This document shows positions 35,022 to 43,240 of a stretch of DNA of 64,000 nt, piece by piece. Both the position numbers and the translations under genes were made by a program. The stretch is from JAMIFN01 sp964544605. Its GTDB lineage: Bacteria > Pseudomonadota > Gammaproteobacteria > Burkholderiales > Burkholderiaceae_C. The notes under the pieces were generated by a model, which was given only the letters and a program-made list of their open reading frames with translations, had not been told where the DNA came from and ran no database searches. The DNA is taken from positions 1 through 64,000 of the forward strand of contig CAZJBX010000001.1 of NCBI GenBank assembly GCA_964544605.1. The letters run 5' to 3'. Every line of letters begins with the position of its first letter. Position 1 is the stretch's first letter.

Positions 35022-35046
35022 ATAACGCAGTATGGCGCTGCGTTAT
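35022..35046. promoter_or_regulatory. 9-bp inverted repeat in the uppP-BaeRF spacer
   Basis: ATAACGCAG (35022-35030) and CTGCGTTAT (35038-35046) are perfect inverted repeats with a 7-base spacer. No T run follows directly, so it could be an operator for the next gene or a weak terminator of uppP. Confidence 0.4.
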
Positions 35047-35157
35047 GCGACTTTTCAGCGGCTTATTTTTTTATTTTTCAGCGATACTTAAACATTGCTC
35101 TGGCCTGATTCTGGGCTGGGCATTTGTTTTTATTCACTGATATAGAAGAGGCCGCAT

Positions 35158-36279
35158 ATGCTTTACATCGACTTGCCCACCCCCGCAGAATTCACCACAC
35201 TGTTTAAAGCCCGTGCCGACGCTTGCGTGAGCTTCTACCTGAAAACCACGCCAGTGACGCAGCAGACCCAAGCCACGCGCACCGAGCTGGGCAATCTGCT
35301 GAAAGAAGCACAAAAGCAGTTGGAAGCCGATGGCTTTGACAAGCGCCGCTTGGCCGCCCTGAGCGAGCAAGTGCAAGACCTGATGGATGACGATGTGTTC
35401 TGGGCCTTCCAAGCCAATAGCTTGGCGATTTTTGTCACGCCCGACAACCTTCGCACCTTCCGCTTGGCCAATGATTTGACCACCATGGTGCAAGTGGCCG
35501 ACCGCTTCCACATCAAACCCCTGCTGCGTGCCGTGACCTTCCCGCAATCGGCTTTTGTGCTGGCCTTCTCTGAGAACGCCGTGCGCCTGCTGGAAATGCA
35601 CGCCGACCTGCCGCCCACTGTGGTGGATGTGCCCAATCTGCCCAAAGACGCCGCTTCTGCGCTGGGCAAAGCCACCTTGAATGAACGCGCCGCCCAAGGC
35701 CGTTTGCAAGGCTCTGAAGGCCAAAATGTGCGCCTGCGCCAATACGCCCGCATTGTGGACAAAGCCCTGCGCCCCATCTTGGCGGGCCTGCAAACACCGC
35801 TGATTTTGGCCGCCACAGGCCGCTTGGCGGCGCTGTTCGCTGAGGTCAACTCCTACCCCCATTTGCTCAAAGACACCATCGCCGACAGCCCCGACCGCCT
35901 CAGTGAAGGTGAGCTGGCCGACCGCGCCCGCCCCGTGCTGGACAAACACCATGCCGCGCAATTGGCCGACATCCACGCCACCTATGAAAAACGCGCAGGC
36001 GAGCGCCGCACCAGCAGCGACTTGTCAGACACCGCCCGTGCTGCCACCTTTGGCGCGATTGACACCCTCTTGGTGGACATCGACTCCGTTGTGCCCGGCT
36101 TTGTGAACGAAGAAACGGGCGAAGTGACTTTGGTCGAGCAAGATGATGCCAAAGCCTATGGCGTGGTCGATGAAATCGCTGGCCGCGCCTTCTGCACCGG
36201 TGCCCGTGTGCTGGGTGTGCGCCGTGCCGACATCCCCGGCGGCGGTGAACTGGCCGCCATCTTGCGCCACAGCGTTTAA
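35158..36279 (+). CDS. BaeRF-family protein (bacterial/archaeal eRF1-like)
   Basis: 373 residues resembling the eRF1-like BaeRF families described in bacteria. The C-terminal part (about residues 285-370: AATFGAIDTLLVDIDSVVPG, YGVVDEIAGRAFCTGARVLG) has the eRF1 domain-3/pelota-like pattern; the N-terminal part is helical. Relatives are proposed to act in translation or stress response, without a proven role. AAGAGG precedes ATG 35158. A terminator follows. Confidence 0.75.
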   Translation: MLYIDLPTPAEFTTLFKARADACVSFYLKTTPVTQQTQATRTELGNLLKEAQKQLEADGFDKRRLAALSEQVQDLMDDDVFWAFQANSLAIFVTPDNLRTFRLANDLTTMVQVADRFHIKPLLRAVTFPQSAFVLAFSENAVRLLEMHADLPPTVVDVPNLPKDAASALGKATLNERAAQGRLQGSEGQNVRLRQYARIVDKALRPILAGLQTPLILAATGRLAALFAEVNSYPHLLKDTIADSPDRLSEGELADRARPVLDKHHAAQLADIHATYEKRAGERRTSSDLSDTARAATFGAIDTLLVDIDSVVPGFVNEETGEVTLVEQDDAKAYGVVDEIAGRAFCTGARVLGVRRADIPGGGELAAILRHSV

Positions 36280-36301
36280 ACGCCCCCAAGCCACAGGCCA
36301 G

Positions 36302-36333
36302 AAACCGCTGAGCTCAGGCTGGGCGGTTTTTTT
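36302..36333 (+). terminator. Rho-independent terminator
   Basis: AAACCGC (36302-36308) pairs with GCGGTTT (36323-36329), followed by T, after the BaeRF-like gene. Confidence 0.75.
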
Positions 36334-36439
36334 GTGCCCAAGGCTGGGGCAGGGCCATGCCAAGGCTGGCCAAAGCCGCAGGCGAAGCCCATTACAATCA
36401 GCCCCATGTTTTTTCATTTCACACAGTAAAGGAAGTCCT

Positions 36440-37612
36440 ATGACCCAAGCCGTCATCGTCTCTACCGCCCGCACGCCTTATGGCAAAAGCTTCAAGGGTG
36501 GCTTCAATATCACCCACGGCGCCACGCTGGGCGGCCACGCCATCAAACACGCCGTTGAACGCGCTGGCATTGACGGCGCTGAGGTGGAAGATGTGCTCAT
36601 GGGTTGTGCCAACCCCGAGGGCGCACAGGGCTGGAATGTGGCCCGCCAATCGGTCTTGCGTGCCGGCTTGCCTGACACCGTGCCTGCGGCTGTGGTGAAC
36701 CGCTTTTGCTCCAGTGGCCTGCAAACCATCGTCATGGCCAGCCAACGCATCATCGCCGGTGAGGGCGACATCTATGTGGCCGGCGGCCTGGAAACCATCT
36801 CTTGCGTTCAGCCCCATATGAACCGCAACTTCTGGGAAGAAGAATGGCTGGCGAAAAACCGCCCCACCAGCTACTGGAACATGATGAAAACGGCTGAATA
36901 TGTGGCCGACAAATACAAATTGAACCGCGAAGACATGGACCGCTACGGCGTAGAAAGCCAACGCCGCGCCTGCGCTGCCCAAGCTGCGGGCCTGTTCAAC
37001 GACGAAATGGTGCCCCTGACGGTGGTCAAAAGCATCACCGACAAAGAAGGCAACACGACTTTGCAAGAAGTCACCGTGAGCAGCGACGAAGGCTTGCGCG
37101 AATCCACCTACGAGCAAGTCGCTGGCCTGCGCACAGCGGTTGAAGGCGGCGTGGTCACAGCGGGTAATGCCAGCCAGTTCTCTGACGGTGCGGGCGCTTG
37201 CGTGGTCATGAACGAAGCCGTGGCCGCGAAAAAGGGCCTCAAGCCCCTGGGCCGCTTCAAAGGCTTTGCCGTGGCTGGTTTGGCCCCTGAAGAAATGGGC
37301 CTTGGCCCCATGTTCGCCATCCCCAAAGTGCTGGATCGCTTGGGCCTGAAGGTGGACGACATCGACCTGTGGGAAATCAACGAAGCCTTTGCCCTGCAAG
37401 TGCTCTACTGCGCTGAGAAGCTGGGCATCCCCGCCGACAAAATGAATGTGAACGGCGGCGCCATCGCCATGGGCCACCCCTACGGCGCGTCGGGCCAGCG
37501 CCTCGTCGGCCACGCCCTGATTGAAGGCAAACGCCGTGGTGCCAAACTCGTGTGCGTGAGCATGTGCATTGGCGGCGGCATGGGCGCTGCGGGTGTGTTT
37601 GAGGTGCTGTAA
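36440..37612 (+). CDS. Acetyl-CoA acyltransferase (thiolase)
   Basis: Thiolase of fatty acid beta-oxidation or acetoacetyl-CoA metabolism. 390 residues. Active-site cysteine 90 in NRFCSSGLQT, GHPYGASG histidine near 346 and second cysteine 376 in VSMCIGGGMGAAGVFE. GGAAG lies upstream of ATG 36440. It stands alone, without a FadB-type partner nearby, so FadA versus other thiolase roles cannot be separated. Confidence 0.93.
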   Translation: MTQAVIVSTARTPYGKSFKGGFNITHGATLGGHAIKHAVERAGIDGAEVEDVLMGCANPEGAQGWNVARQSVLRAGLPDTVPAAVVNRFCSSGLQTIVMASQRIIAGEGDIYVAGGLETISCVQPHMNRNFWEEEWLAKNRPTSYWNMMKTAEYVADKYKLNREDMDRYGVESQRRACAAQAAGLFNDEMVPLTVVKSITDKEGNTTLQEVTVSSDEGLRESTYEQVAGLRTAVEGGVVTAGNASQFSDGAGACVVMNEAVAAKKGLKPLGRFKGFAVAGLAPEEMGLGPMFAIPKVLDRLGLKVDDIDLWEINEAFALQVLYCAEKLGIPADKMNVNGGAIAMGHPYGASGQRLVGHALIEGKRRGAKLVCVSMCIGGGMGAAGVFEVL

Positions 37613-37639
37613 CTTTTTGGCACTTTGCAAACCTGAGAG

Positions 37640-37662
37640 AGCCACCTGCGGGTGGCTTTTTT
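37640..37662 (+). terminator. Rho-independent terminator after the thiolase
   Basis: GCCACC (37641-37646) and GGTGGC (37651-37656) flank a TGCG loop, followed by six T. Confidence 0.88.
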
Positions 37663-37760
37663 GTGGCTGATCTATTTTTCTGCTTCCCACACCCTGCGTG
37701 GGATCCAGAAGACCCGTCATGGTAGGGAGGGCGCAGCCCGACGCGGCCATCTCCTGCTGC

Positions 37761-37938
37761 AAGGTACGGGGTTTTGGCGTGCGCCGTTTTACGGCGCTTT
37801 GGGGTTTCCCGCACTCATTTAGGCTCTTGATCTAAAGCGGCGCAGAGCGCCGCACTCCATACGCAGAGCGCGGTTTGCTGTGGCCATCTTGGGCTGCAAG
37901 GCAGGTATTTTGGAGTGCGTCGTTTTACGGCGCTTTGT
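37761..37938. repeat. Two copies of a double-hairpin intergenic repeat
   Basis: Two copies of the family also seen at 43241-43598, starting near 37761 and 37898 (about 140 bases apart). Each has the GCGCCGTTTTACGGCGC-type hairpin and the GCGGCGCAGAGCGCCGC hairpin. The right copy ends abruptly where the IS-like element begins. No gene is seen in 37663-37987. Confidence 0.75.
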
Positions 37939-37987
37939 AATGACCCACTAAAAACCTGCACAGGTGTTATCGTTAAAGGAAAGACAG

Positions 37988-38305
37988 ATGAGCACCGTTA
38001 TGGAAGAAGACATTAAACGCTGGACAGCCAAGCGCAAAGCGGCTTTGGTATTGGAGATCATTCAGGGCAAAACGACGCTGGCGGCAGCCAGCAGAAGTTT
38101 TGACCTACCTGCCTCTGAGATTGATGCATGGGTAGAAGATGCCAAGAGGGGAATGGAGAGCGCCTTGCGCGCTAAACCCTTGGACATCAAGGCCCAATAT
38201 GAGCGCCAACTGGCTGATTTGCAATCGGCCTATGGTGAGGCCATGCTGGAGCTGCGCGCCAGAAAAAAATTGGCCTCCCTGTTGGGCAGCGAGGACGAGA
38301 AATGA
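37988..38305 (+). CDS. IS3-family transposase OrfA
   Basis: 105 residues with a helix-turn-helix region (IKRWTAKRKAALVLEIIQGK, SRSFDLPASEIDAWVEDA) and a coiled-coil C-terminus, the pattern of IS3 OrfA of the DUF1153 type. Its stop overlaps the ATG of the OrfB remnant (ATGA). GGAAAGACAG precedes ATG 37988. Confidence 0.85.
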   Translation: MSTVMEEDIKRWTAKRKAALVLEIIQGKTTLAAASRSFDLPASEIDAWVEDAKRGMESALRAKPLDIKAQYERQLADLQSAYGEAMLELRARKKLASLLGSEDEK

Positions 38306-38397
38306 TGTTCGAGCTCGAACAGGGACTGGCACAAGAGGGTGTAGCCGTCAGCATGGTCAAGTTGTGCAAATGGTTTGGGCTGCACACATTGTCGTAG
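38302..38397 (+). pseudogene. Truncated IS3 transposase OrfB
   Basis: 31 codons beginning MMFELEQGLAQEG, the N-terminus of an IS3 OrfB, end at TAG 38395-38397. The integrase catalytic domain is absent, so the element cannot transpose by itself. Confidence 0.75.
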
Positions 38398-38467
38398 GGG
38401 CCTTACATGCAATGCCCCTACTGAGTCACCGCCATGACGGGCTTTGTTGGGCTGCTATGGCTGTTTT

Positions 38468-38701
38468 TTAAGCCCCACGCTGCTGCAAGCTGTGCAGCCA
38501 GCCATCGGGGTTGGGGGCGGCTGTGCCTGCGTATTGCTGATGGCGGGAGTTGGCGCGCCAGACGCCGCCGCCTATGCCGGGTTGGGGCAGTTGGCTGTAC
38601 CAATACCAGCGGCCATCGGCATCTTGCGCGGCCCAGTTAAAGCCTTCGGGGGCCAAGGCCCAGTCGAGACCAGGCCAGGGTTTTTCTTCTATGGCGCGCA
38701 T
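38468..38701 (-). CDS. Conserved hypothetical small protein
   Basis: 77 residues rich in tryptophan and tyrosine (GLDWALAPEGFNWAAQDADGRWYWYSQ). It begins three bases after the DUF4230 gene stop and is probably translated from the same transcript. Function not recognised. Confidence 0.65.
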   Translation of the reverse strand: MRAIEEKPWPGLDWALAPEGFNWAAQDADGRWYWYSQLPQPGIGGGVWRANSRHQQYAGTAAPNPDGWLHSLQQRGA

Positions 38702-38704
38702 GGT

Positions 38705-39406
38705 TTATTTTTCACTTGGAAAGAGCACTTGCACTTGCAAGTCCTCATGCCCGACAGCGGCCAGCGGCAGACGAAAGAGGCGCTCGATATTGGCGCGCAT
38801 GGCGTTTTGCGCGAGTTTGACCAGTTCGGGGTTTTGGGCTTGGCGTTTGGCTTCGCCCAAGGCGGTGTCGTAGTTGATTTGCGTGAAGTCTTGTACCGTG
38901 CCGTCGCTGAGGGTGAGCAGGCCGCTGTTGCTGGTGCTGCTGGCTTTGGGGTCAAGGTCAATTTTGTATTGCAGGGCGGGCAGGTGCACCGTCACTTGCT
39001 GTCGGGTTTCGTCGTATTGGGCTTTCAGTTCACCTTGTTTGAAATCGACAAAATAGCTGGCGGTGTAGGCGGCCAGTAGCTCTTGCTTGCCTTCAATGAG
39101 GGGTAGGTATTCGCGCTTGAAGCTGACTTTGCTGAGGCCACGGTAGCTGTAGCTGGTGATTTTGGATTCTGATTTCAAGCCCTGCACGGTGCCGGCAATG
39201 ATTTTGCGGGTTTCGGTGCGCAGCCAGTTTTTTTTGATGACTTCGACTTCGGCATCGAGCGCGTTTTGGGCTTGGCCGAGGGCTTTTTTCTGCCCGCGCC
39301 ATTGGCCAGTGGCATAGCCCAAGGCAAAGGTGAGCAGCAGGGCCAGCAGGCTGACGGCAAGGGCGCTGCGTTTGAGCACGGTGGCAGGGTCGTTTTGCAT
39401 TCGCAT
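38705..39406 (-). CDS. DUF4230-domain membrane-anchored protein
   Basis: 233 residues. One N-terminal membrane helix (about 14-33), then a periplasmic domain with the DUF4230 pattern (YSYRGLSKVSFKREY, KVTVHLP-like QVTVHLPALQYKID). AAAGGAGA precedes ATG 39406. Function unknown. Part of an operon with rluF-like, Mth938-like and the 77-residue gene. Confidence 0.8.
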   Translation of the reverse strand: MRMQNDPATVLKRSALAVSLLALLLTFALGYATGQWRGQKKALGQAQNALDAEVEVIKKNWLRTETRKIIAGTVQGLKSESKITSYSYRGLSKVSFKREYLPLIEGKQELLAAYTASYFVDFKQGELKAQYDETRQQVTVHLPALQYKIDLDPKASSTSNSGLLTLSDGTVQDFTQINYDTALGEAKRQAQNPELVKLAQNAMRANIERLFRLPLAAVGHEDLQVQVLFPSEK

Positions 39407-39429
39407 GGTGGCTCTCCTTTAGGGGGTGT

Positions 39430-39849
39430 TTAGGGGGCGGCTGGGGCTTCCAGCAGCAGGGCCAGCAGCACATCGCGGCCTTCGGCCGAGAGCACATTGA
39501 AGGTGCGGCAGGCGGCGGCATTGCCCATGGTTTCCATGCCGATATGGGCTTGCGTGAGGCTGCGGCTGAGGGCGGCAGGGGCAAAGCGCAGGGTGTCGCC
39601 TGAGCCGAAAACCACCACTTGCGGCGCAAAGGCGGCAATGGCTTCAAAGTGCTCGGCTGTGAGGGCGGCAAACTGCGCCACGGGCCAAGCTTGCACTTGC
39701 CCCGTGCGGGCGCTGAGCAAAAAGCTGCTGCTGTGGGCGCTGATGTCGGGATCTTGCCCCGCCTGCGCTGCGGGCTGGCTGATGTGGGCGGTGTGCCCAT
39801 CGAAGGATTTGATGAGGGGGGTGTTGCTGTGGTCGGCTTGGAATCGCAT
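39430..39849 (-). CDS. Mth938-like (DUF498) domain protein
   Basis: 139 residues from ATG 39849. The pattern VVVFGSGDTLRFAP, IGMETMGNAAACRTFNVLSAEGRDV is typical of the Mth938/NDUFAF3 family, whose role in bacteria is not defined. Lies between the RluF-like and DUF4230 genes with short spacers. Confidence 0.85.
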   Translation of the reverse strand: MRFQADHSNTPLIKSFDGHTAHISQPAAQAGQDPDISAHSSSFLLSARTGQVQAWPVAQFAALTAEHFEAIAAFAPQVVVFGSGDTLRFAPAALSRSLTQAHIGMETMGNAAACRTFNVLSAEGRDVLLALLLEAPAAP

Positions 39850-39875
39850 GGGGTCGGGCCTTGTGGTGTGGGGGC

Positions 39876-40673
39876 TTAGAACTGTTCGTGCGGCTGTAAA
39901 AAACGCCATTGGCCCAAGGGCAGTTGCCCCAGCAGAATGCGGCCCACGCGAATGCGTTTGAGACCGACGACTTTCAGGCCGACGGCCTCGCACATGCGGC
40001 GGATTTGGCGTTTTTTGCCTTCGCGCAGCACAAAGCGCAATTGCTCGCTGTTTTGCCATTCGACTTCAGCGGGGCGCAGCGGTTTGCCGTCCAGGCTCAG
40101 GCCGTGGCAGAGCAGGGCTAGTTTTTCAGGCGGGAAGTGCGGCGCAATGTTTTGCTTGCGGCCCTGCCACTCCACCCGCACCAAATACTCTTTGCTGATG
40201 TCGGATTGTTCGCCAATGATGCTTTTAGCGATGCGCCCATCTTGTGTCAGTACCAGTAGGCCAGTGGAGTCGATATCGAGCCGCCCCGCAGGGGCCAAGC
40301 CACGCAAGATTTGCTGGCTAAAACGGCGTGCTTTTTTCACATCGCTGCCCGGCGGCAGCCACAAATTGCGCGGCCCAATCAGGCTGGTGGCGTTTTGGTA
40401 GCCGTCTTCGGCTTGGCCGCTGACCACGCCAATGGGTTTGTGCAGCAGCAGGGTAGCCAATTGCTGCTGCTGTTGGTTGGCGCGTTGGTCCACGCTGATG
40501 CGGTCTTGTGGCCCTACTTTCACGCCCATGCCCGCCGTTTGCCCATTCACCTGCACCCAGCCGCGTTCAATCCAGTGGTCGGCCTCGCGGCGGGAGCACA
40601 GGCCCAGCTCGGCCATGCGTTTGTTCAGGCGGATGCCAGTATCGCTAGAGGGGGGTGGGGTAGGGGCATTCAT
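39876..40673 (-). CDS. rluF: 23S rRNA pseudouridine synthase, RluF-like
   Basis: 265 residues. An N-terminal S4 RNA-binding domain (RLNKRMAELGLCSRREADHWIERG) precedes a RsuA-family catalytic domain with the aspartate in GRLDIDSTGLLVLT and KRQIRRMCEAVGL. The RluF-like N-terminus suggests U2604 of 23S rRNA as target; RluB/RluE alternatives are less likely. Start ATG 40673 is chosen because upstream codons encode an unlikely Cys-rich leader. Convergent order from rpoZ is separated by a terminator. Confidence 0.85.
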   Translation of the reverse strand: MNAPTPPPSSDTGIRLNKRMAELGLCSRREADHWIERGWVQVNGQTAGMGVKVGPQDRISVDQRANQQQQQLATLLLHKPIGVVSGQAEDGYQNATSLIGPRNLWLPPGSDVKKARRFSQQILRGLAPAGRLDIDSTGLLVLTQDGRIAKSIIGEQSDISKEYLVRVEWQGRKQNIAPHFPPEKLALLCHGLSLDGKPLRPAEVEWQNSEQLRFVLREGKKRQIRRMCEAVGLKVVGLKRIRVGRILLGQLPLGQWRFLQPHEQF

Positions 40674-40682
40674 GAAGTGGCT

Positions 40683-40728
40683 AGGGCAAAAAAAGAAAAC
40701 CCGCCTCAAGCCCAAAGGCTGGCGGGTT
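40683..40728 (-). terminator. Rho-independent terminator of the gmk-rpoZ transcript
   Basis: On the minus strand AACCCGCC (40728-40721) pairs with GGCGGGTT (40705-40698), followed by TTTTCTTTTTTT. It separates rpoZ from the RluF-like gene. Confidence 0.85.
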
Positions 40729-40752
40729 CTGTAGGGGCCAAGCTGGCACCAA

Positions 40753-40956
40753 TTACATGGGCACGCGCTTGAGCATTTCAAGGCCGACCTCGCCAGCGGC
40801 CACTTCACGCAGGGCAGTGACGCCAGCTTTGTTTTTGGTCTCTAGGCGGGGGGTGTGGCCTTGGGTCAACATGCGGGCACGGTAGGCCGCAGACAAAACC
40901 AATTGGAAGCGGTTGGGGATTTTTTGAAGGCTGTCTTCAACAGTGATACGGGCCAT
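40753..40956 (-). CDS. rpoZ: RNA polymerase omega subunit
   Basis: 67 residues beginning MARITVEDSLQKIPNRFQLV, the signature of omega. It stabilises the beta' subunit and, in proteobacteria, contributes to ppGpp binding. It lies 25 bases after gmk, the usual gmk-rpoZ order; spoT, which often follows, is missing here. Confidence 0.97.
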   Translation of the reverse strand: MARITVEDSLQKIPNRFQLVLSAAYRARMLTQGHTPRLETKNKAGVTALREVAAGEVGLEMLKRVPM

Positions 40957-40981
40957 GGTGGATATCTGCCAGAGTAAAGGT

Positions 40982-41611
40982 TTAGGCCATGCGCAAAGCG
41001 GCGAACAAATCGGCGTGGCGCTGGCGTTGGACTGAGGGCTTGAGGCGCTGGGCGTTGAACACGCTGCGCAGCTCGCTCAGGGCCACTTCAAACGAATCGT
41101 TGATTATAACGAAGTCAAATTTTTCAGCTTGCGCCATCTCGGTTTTGGCATTCTTCATGCGCAGGGCGATCTTGTCGGCGCTGTCCTCACCACGGCCCTC
41201 AATGCGCCTTTGTAGCTCGGCCATGCTCGGCGGCAAAATAAAAATCAACTGCGCCTGGGGGAATTTTTCGCGCACCTGAAACGCGCCTTGGTAGTCGATT
41301 TCCAAAACCACATCTTGGCCTTGCTGCAACTGCGCCTCAATCGCTTGACGCGTTGTGCCGTAGCGCTGGCCATGCACATTTGCCCACTCTAAAAAAGCAC
41401 CTTGCGCCAGCAGCGCGTCGAACTCGGCATCGGAGGCGAAAAAATACTCGCGCCCGTGCTGCTCTTGGCCGCGTGGCGCCCTTGTGGTGTGCGACACCGA
41501 CAACTGCGCCACGGGGTCGGCCGCGAGTAAGGCTTTAAGCAAAGATGATTTGCCTGCCCCGCTGGGGGCCGACACCACAAAAAGAGAGCCAAGAAATTGT
41601 GCTGTGTTCAT
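40982..41611 (-). CDS. gmk: Guanylate kinase
   Basis: Phosphorylates GMP to GDP. 209 residues; P-loop SAPSGAGKSS (near 13), SHTTRAPRGQE, and GREYFFASDAEF are typical. Start ATG 41611; upstream codons would add a non-conserved leader. Operon with rpoZ. Confidence 0.96.
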   Translation of the reverse strand: MNTAQFLGSLFVVSAPSGAGKSSLLKALLAADPVAQLSVSHTTRAPRGQEQHGREYFFASDAEFDALLAQGAFLEWANVHGQRYGTTRQAIEAQLQQGQDVVLEIDYQGAFQVREKFPQAQLIFILPPSMAELQRRIEGRGEDSADKIALRMKNAKTEMAQAEKFDFVIINDSFEVALSELRSVFNAQRLKPSVQRQRHADLFAALRMA

Positions 41612-41789
41612 GGGGAGGCCATTGTAGATGCGCGGGCGCGGCGGCCACTGTCCTCCTACGCTTAAAGATATCGTTGTCATAAATCAATAAAAATTTGGGC
41701 ATGAGCCGAGTAGAATGAGCCACAAGCGCACACACAAGCAAGGGGCTGCGCCAGATTTTTCCCTAGATTAATAACCAGGAGTCGAAGGC

Positions 41790-43151
41790 ATGAGCGTTGA
41801 TCTGTCTTACAAAACCAAACCCGATAACGACCAGTTGGGCCAATTTGCTGGCGATACAGGTATGCCTATTTTTGGCAACGCCATCCCAATCGTGACAGAC
41901 TACCTCAACGAGGTGCAGGCACGCATGGCCAAATACGGCAACTTCAACCACATGAAGATGTTCAGCCAGCACAGCCTCATGGTGGCTGGCCCGGACCTCT
42001 ACCAACTCATCTTCCAAGACCGCGACAGCAACTTCTCTGCTGAAATGGGCTACATCAAACAGCTCGGCGAGTTCTACCTCGGCGGCCTGCTCATCATGGA
42101 TTTTGAAGAGCACAAAGTGCAGCGCCGCATGATGCAGTCGGCCTTCCGCACACAAGCCCTTGTGCGCTACCTTGAAATGATGCAACCCTTCATCACCAGC
42201 CATGTCCAAAGCTGGGGCTCAGAAGGCAGCATCGTCTTCTACGACAAAATCAAACCCCTGCTGCTCGAAATCGGCGCAGCCTGCTTCCTCGGCCTCTCCA
42301 ATGTGGGCGACGAAATGAAGCGCGTGAACGATTTGTTCCTCACCATCAACGATGGTTTGGTCAGCATGGTCAAATGGAATGTGCCTTTCACCTCTTACGG
42401 CAAAGCCAAACGCGCCCGTGTTGAGTTGGAAGACTACTTCCTCAAACTCATTCGCCAACGCCGCGCCGAAGGTGCTGTAGGCGACGACATGCTCACGCAA
42501 TTTGCCATGGCCAAAGACGAAAACGGCAACGACTGGTCTGAGCAAGAAGTGATGAAACACGCCATCTTCCTGCTGTTTGCTGCGCACGACACCACTTCCA
42601 GCGTGCTCACCAGCTTGGCCCGCATCTTGGGTGGCGACCCCGCTGCACAACAACGCTGCCGCGACGAAGCCAATGCCTCTGGCACTGAATCACCCACGCG
42701 TGAGGGCTTGGATGCCATGACCTACACTGGCTGGTGCTTCAGCGAGGCCCTGCGCCTCTACCCCTCAGTGCCCATGTATATGCGCCGCACCATCCGTGAT
42801 TTTGAATGGGAAGGCAAAACCATCCCCGCCAACACCGTGCTGGCCATGCCCACCATCATCAACCACCTCGATCCCAAATACTGGACCAACCCCATGAAGT
42901 TCGACCCCGAGCGCTTCAGCGAGGAGCGTTCAGAGCACCGTGGTCACCCCATGTGCTACTCGCCCTTCGGCGGCGGCTTGCACAAATGCATCGGTTACCA
43001 CTTTGCCGAGTTGATGACCAAAGCTGTGCTGCGCGAAATCGTGCGCAACTGGGAATTCAGCACTCCTGCGGGCTACAACCCTACTATGGAATGGTTCCCC
43101 TTGCCCAAGGCCAAAGATGGCGTGCCACTGACCTTGAAAAAAGCCAACTGA
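41790..43151 (+). CDS. Cytochrome P450
   Basis: 453 residues. Oxygen-binding I-helix AAHDTTSS (near 264), ExxR in SEALRLYP (near 318), and heme-ligand Cys400 in FGGGLHKCIGYHFA. No signal or membrane anchor, so a soluble class I-type P450 resembling CYP51/CYP26-like proteins. ACCAGGAG lies upstream of ATG 41790. No ferredoxin or reductase is adjacent; fdxA and an FNR lie 9-11 kb downstream. Substrate unknown. Confidence 0.94.
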   Translation: MSVDLSYKTKPDNDQLGQFAGDTGMPIFGNAIPIVTDYLNEVQARMAKYGNFNHMKMFSQHSLMVAGPDLYQLIFQDRDSNFSAEMGYIKQLGEFYLGGLLIMDFEEHKVQRRMMQSAFRTQALVRYLEMMQPFITSHVQSWGSEGSIVFYDKIKPLLLEIGAACFLGLSNVGDEMKRVNDLFLTINDGLVSMVKWNVPFTSYGKAKRARVELEDYFLKLIRQRRAEGAVGDDMLTQFAMAKDENGNDWSEQEVMKHAIFLLFAAHDTTSSVLTSLARILGGDPAAQQRCRDEANASGTESPTREGLDAMTYTGWCFSEALRLYPSVPMYMRRTIRDFEWEGKTIPANTVLAMPTIINHLDPKYWTNPMKFDPERFSEERSEHRGHPMCYSPFGGGLHKCIGYHFAELMTKAVLREIVRNWEFSTPAGYNPTMEWFPLPKAKDGVPLTLKKAN

Positions 43152-43174
43152 TATTTTTTCTGTATCAGTATGCG

Positions 43175-43200
43175 AGAGAGCCCTGCGGGGCTCTTTTTTT
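43175..43200 (+). terminator. Rho-independent terminator after P450
   Basis: AGAGCCC (43177-43183) pairs with GGGCTCT (43188-43194), loop TGCG, followed by seven T. Confidence 0.9.
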
Positions 43201-43240
43201 GTGCTTGGTTTTTTGTGGCTTATGTTGGGGCGCAGCCTGC

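Larger units (their letters stand above)
37941..38397 (+). mobile_element. Decayed IS3-type insertion element
   Basis: A transposase OrfA gene with a truncated OrfB, placed directly against a copy of the intergenic repeat. The left boundary near 37941 (TGACCCACTAAAAACC) looks like an IS3 terminal sequence. The right boundary is unclear; a perfect inverted repeat GTAGGGGC/GCCCCTAC lies at 38394-38421 just after the truncated OrfB. Confidence 0.6.
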
